Below, piece after piece: positions 61,740 to 64,000 of a DNA stretch of 64,000 nt. Under the pieces are notes generated by a model. That model saw only the letters and a program-made list of their open reading frames with translations, searched no databases and was not told the origin of the DNA. How positions within the stretch are numbered: the first letter of the stretch is position 1; each line of letters starts with the position of its first letter. The stretch is taken from NCBI RefSeq assembly GCF_029633865.1, contig NC_079222.1:34632348-34696347 (forward strand). Direction: 5' to 3'. The translations under genes were made by a program, and so were the position numbers. Origin of the DNA: Lampris incognitus (Eukaryota > Chordata > Actinopteri > Lampriformes > Lampridae).

Positions 61740-62420
61740 AGATCTCCGGCCTGGCCCCGATGGTTCCGTGCGGTTTTTTAGACCACGACGCGAAAGTTTT
61801 CGCAAAACGTGATTTGATGACGTGACCGTGTCTGGGCTACGGACGCAAACACCCCCCCCCCATCACGTGCTGATGTAACGCAGTCGTTCCAGTCCGGCTA
61901 GCGCGAGCCTTACTCCTCCCTCGCCTCCCGTGCAGCGTTGACACGCGTCAATGCACCGATGCGGGAGCCGTGATGTAACACCGCCGTACGGGAGGGCGGC
62001 TGAGTTACACCACCCTCACAGCCCGCACGCATCACGCAGCACCACAGCGGCACACGCGCGCGCTAGGTGTGTTCGATAGCGCGTCCCTATGCGATGGGCT
62101 GCCAAGCCTACGACTGACGAAATACGTCCTTTGGTCTAATATGCACGGAAACAGAGCGCCTCTTTGGGGGTCCCCATTGTGTTCTTTGTCCCCCCCCCCC
62201 CCCCGCCGCCTCGTACAACGTCGCCAAACCGTAAACAGCACCGGATAAAGGGGATGCTATGAGATGCTCGCGATGCTCCCGCCCACCTTACCTGAGCTCT
62301 TGTCCAGCTGCCTCTGCTACCGCGTCATGGGAACTTCTGTCCAACTGAGCGCATCCTCCGCGCATGCGCACTCGCGACGGAAATAAGCGCGTGCGTCGCT
62401 CGTTATACGTGAGGCGCTGC
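61740..62420 (-). promoter_or_regulatory. sgtb: CpG-island promoter and 5' UTR exon of SGTB
   Basis: CpG density is the highest in the window (for example TGACACGCGTCAATGCACCG, GCACACGCGCGCGCTAGG). The 5' UTR exon ends at 62,292 (GAGCTCAG then gtaagg) and begins somewhere before about 62,420, near GCGCATGCGCACTCGCGACG, which contains an NRF1-like GCGCATGCGC. The second part of the 5' UTR follows a TTTTGCAG acceptor 25 bp before the ATG. Confidence 0.6.
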
Positions 62421-62429
62421 TGAAGCTGG

Positions 62430-64000
62430 TGAGTGGGAACCTGAGCAGCGGACTCGGGGGGGGGGGGGTTGTTTTTGCACATGCATGAAGGTTTTCATCC
62501 AGGAGTGCAGAGGACCCGAGGCTTTGCGGGCATGCTGTAGTGCAGCACACCGGTGAGGAGGCGCCTTATTTACTTATTAACACTTCTGTGTGTGAGAGTG
62601 ACTGCCGTGGTTTCTGGCCGGAGGGGTACCGGAGGGGGTACTCAGAAGCCCGATGAAAGGTATGCAGCTATGCAGGGGCGCCTATTAAAAGTCTCAACAC
62701 CGTCGGTTAAACGTTTCCTTTCTCTCAACTTACACGTTTTGCAGAATCTGAACTAAGTGCAAAATTTGACCTAATTATTATCACATTTGATAAACGGATA
62801 ACGTTTTTTTGTAACCTTAAACTTAAATTGCCAACGCAGTGCAAAGTTAAATTAGTTTTAAAAATAAAGTTGCTAATAGACACCTGCAGGTGCAGGTGCG
62901 TCAAGTGGCCGACGTTAGATGCGGGTTCTGCTGTGTGCTTGGGGAGCCAATGCTTTGGTTAACTAACCTCTCAGATCCCATGAAATACGTGGCCCTGTCT
63001 GCTCGGGTTAAAACAAAAACCTGAGCTCGGGACATTTGTGTGTGGCTTTGCATATACTCCTACAGTGAAGCACACTACCTGCCTGCACAGTGCAACGCTT
63101 TTGCAAACGCCCTGCATTGCATTTTATATCGACTAAACTTAATTTTTGATGAGAATTTATCAGCAAACCTAAAAAAAAATAAATATGGGCAGCAAAAAAT
63201 CGACAATCTTTGAGTTTGGTGGAGTCCAGATTATTATGATGTTTTATGTATTTACTTTATTCAGAAGTGTAGGCCTGTGTTACTGGGGGGGGGGGGAATA
63301 TCACATTGAAAGAGGAGATAATGGCCACTGTGCTGATCAAGCATTTTCTGAGGCGTAGACAGACACGCTGATAGACATAACGCGTCATTACCTTCTGCAC
63401 GTTTTCTGGTTAACATGCACTGCTATCTGCAAAAAAGTTATCTTTTGTGCATCTCTAAAGTGAGCACACGTTCTTCCGGATACAACACTACTTCACATTG
63501 GCTTCAAAAAAAAGTGTCACCGTAACCATGGCAACCAGAGTTTCTCAGAGAGCCAGTAACACTGAACACCTTCTGCGGTGACATTGTCCAAATGAAGACG
63601 CTACGTGGCACTGCAACAAAAAAAAGAAGAAGAAGAAAAGCCTGAAGGCTCCGTTTTTGTCCTTAATCTGACTTTGTTGCATAAACTGCTTTTCTTGCTG
63701 CACCCCCGGAGGCCTGGTGTCTTGTTTTTAACTCCTGCGGTGCACGTAAACTCGACGCCTACGTGACCATCTGTTTCTGAGCTTTGCACGTGCACAACCA
63801 GCTGTTCCACTTTTCTTTTTTTTTTTAATTGTAGATGGCAAGCCCCGCCCACTCACCCCACCCCCCGGCGAGGCAGTGTTTCATAGTGGATAGTCGACTT
63901 TCCTATAACAGAGATAGTAAAAGTTACCTTGCAAAATCAATGTGTTCACCGGGGATGCGACTGCGTGGGCATCGAACCCGCTCTGCATAATGAGAGTTGG
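62430..64000. other. Upstream of SGTB, no gene seen
   Basis: In human the next gene is NLN, divergent from SGTB. I see no NLN-like first exon here. It may begin beyond the window. G runs at 62,457-62,468 and 63,286-63,297 are simple sequence. Confidence 0.4.

Noticed and set aside
62553-62756. 67-codon plus frame with a hydrophobic start as NLN exon 1
   Set aside because: No similarity to neurolysin's N-terminus, and no matching downstream exon in the window.

Overview
The window is nuclear DNA of a ray-finned fish, almost certainly a teleost. It holds two vertebrate genes with clear splice structure, TRAPPC13 (+) and SGTB (-), in the order and facing orientation remembered from human 5q12.3. 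The repeats are typical of fish: tRNA-derived SINEs, a V-SINE-like element, Tc1 elements, hAT MITEs, Rex/L2-, L1- and R2/R4-type LINE pieces, Penelope and BEL/Pao remnants, and long (TA)n and (GT)n tracts. There is no bacterial or organellar signal.

Layout. 0-6.3 kb is repeat-rich: LINE and Penelope pieces, a THAP-like fragment, and a 1-kb 36-bp minisatellite. 6.3-8.0 kb holds a small unrecognised minus-strand gene whose start codon is the last codon of exon 1. 8-14.4 kb is intergenic, with a hAT MITE bounded by an 8-bp duplication, a LINE 3' end and a decayed Tc1/mariner. 14.7-22.5 kb holds a plus-strand gene of about 13 exons (~517 aa modelled). Its N-terminus reads as the centrosomin motif 1 (CM1) of CDK5RAP2 and myomegalin, followed by coiled coil, and it looks like a short, undescribed CM1 protein. 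22.6-24.6 kb is SINE and LINE sequence. 24.83-41.22 kb is TRAPPC13: 13 coding exons, 421 aa, including an 18-bp microexon just before a 9.3-kb intron full of retrotransposon debris. 41.2-46.9 kb is the TRAPPC13-SGTB intergenic region. It has a decayed unclassified transposon gene, several SINEs and one CpG-rich promoter-like spot, and the SHLD3 gene expected here is not visible. 46.96-62.3 kb is SGTB: 10 coding exons plus a 5' UTR exon, 306 aa. Its 9.5-kb third intron carries an L1-like element split by three later insertions, and a palindromic Tc1. 62.4-64 kb shows no gene.

TRAPPC13 acts in the TRAPPIII trafficking complex and SGTB is a TPR co-chaperone. The CM1 protein would be expected at centrosomes or other microtubule-organising centres. 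Nothing suggests the three work in one pathway; they are neighbours by synteny. Exon boundaries were read by eye from splice signals, reading phase and remembered family sequence, without alignment software.
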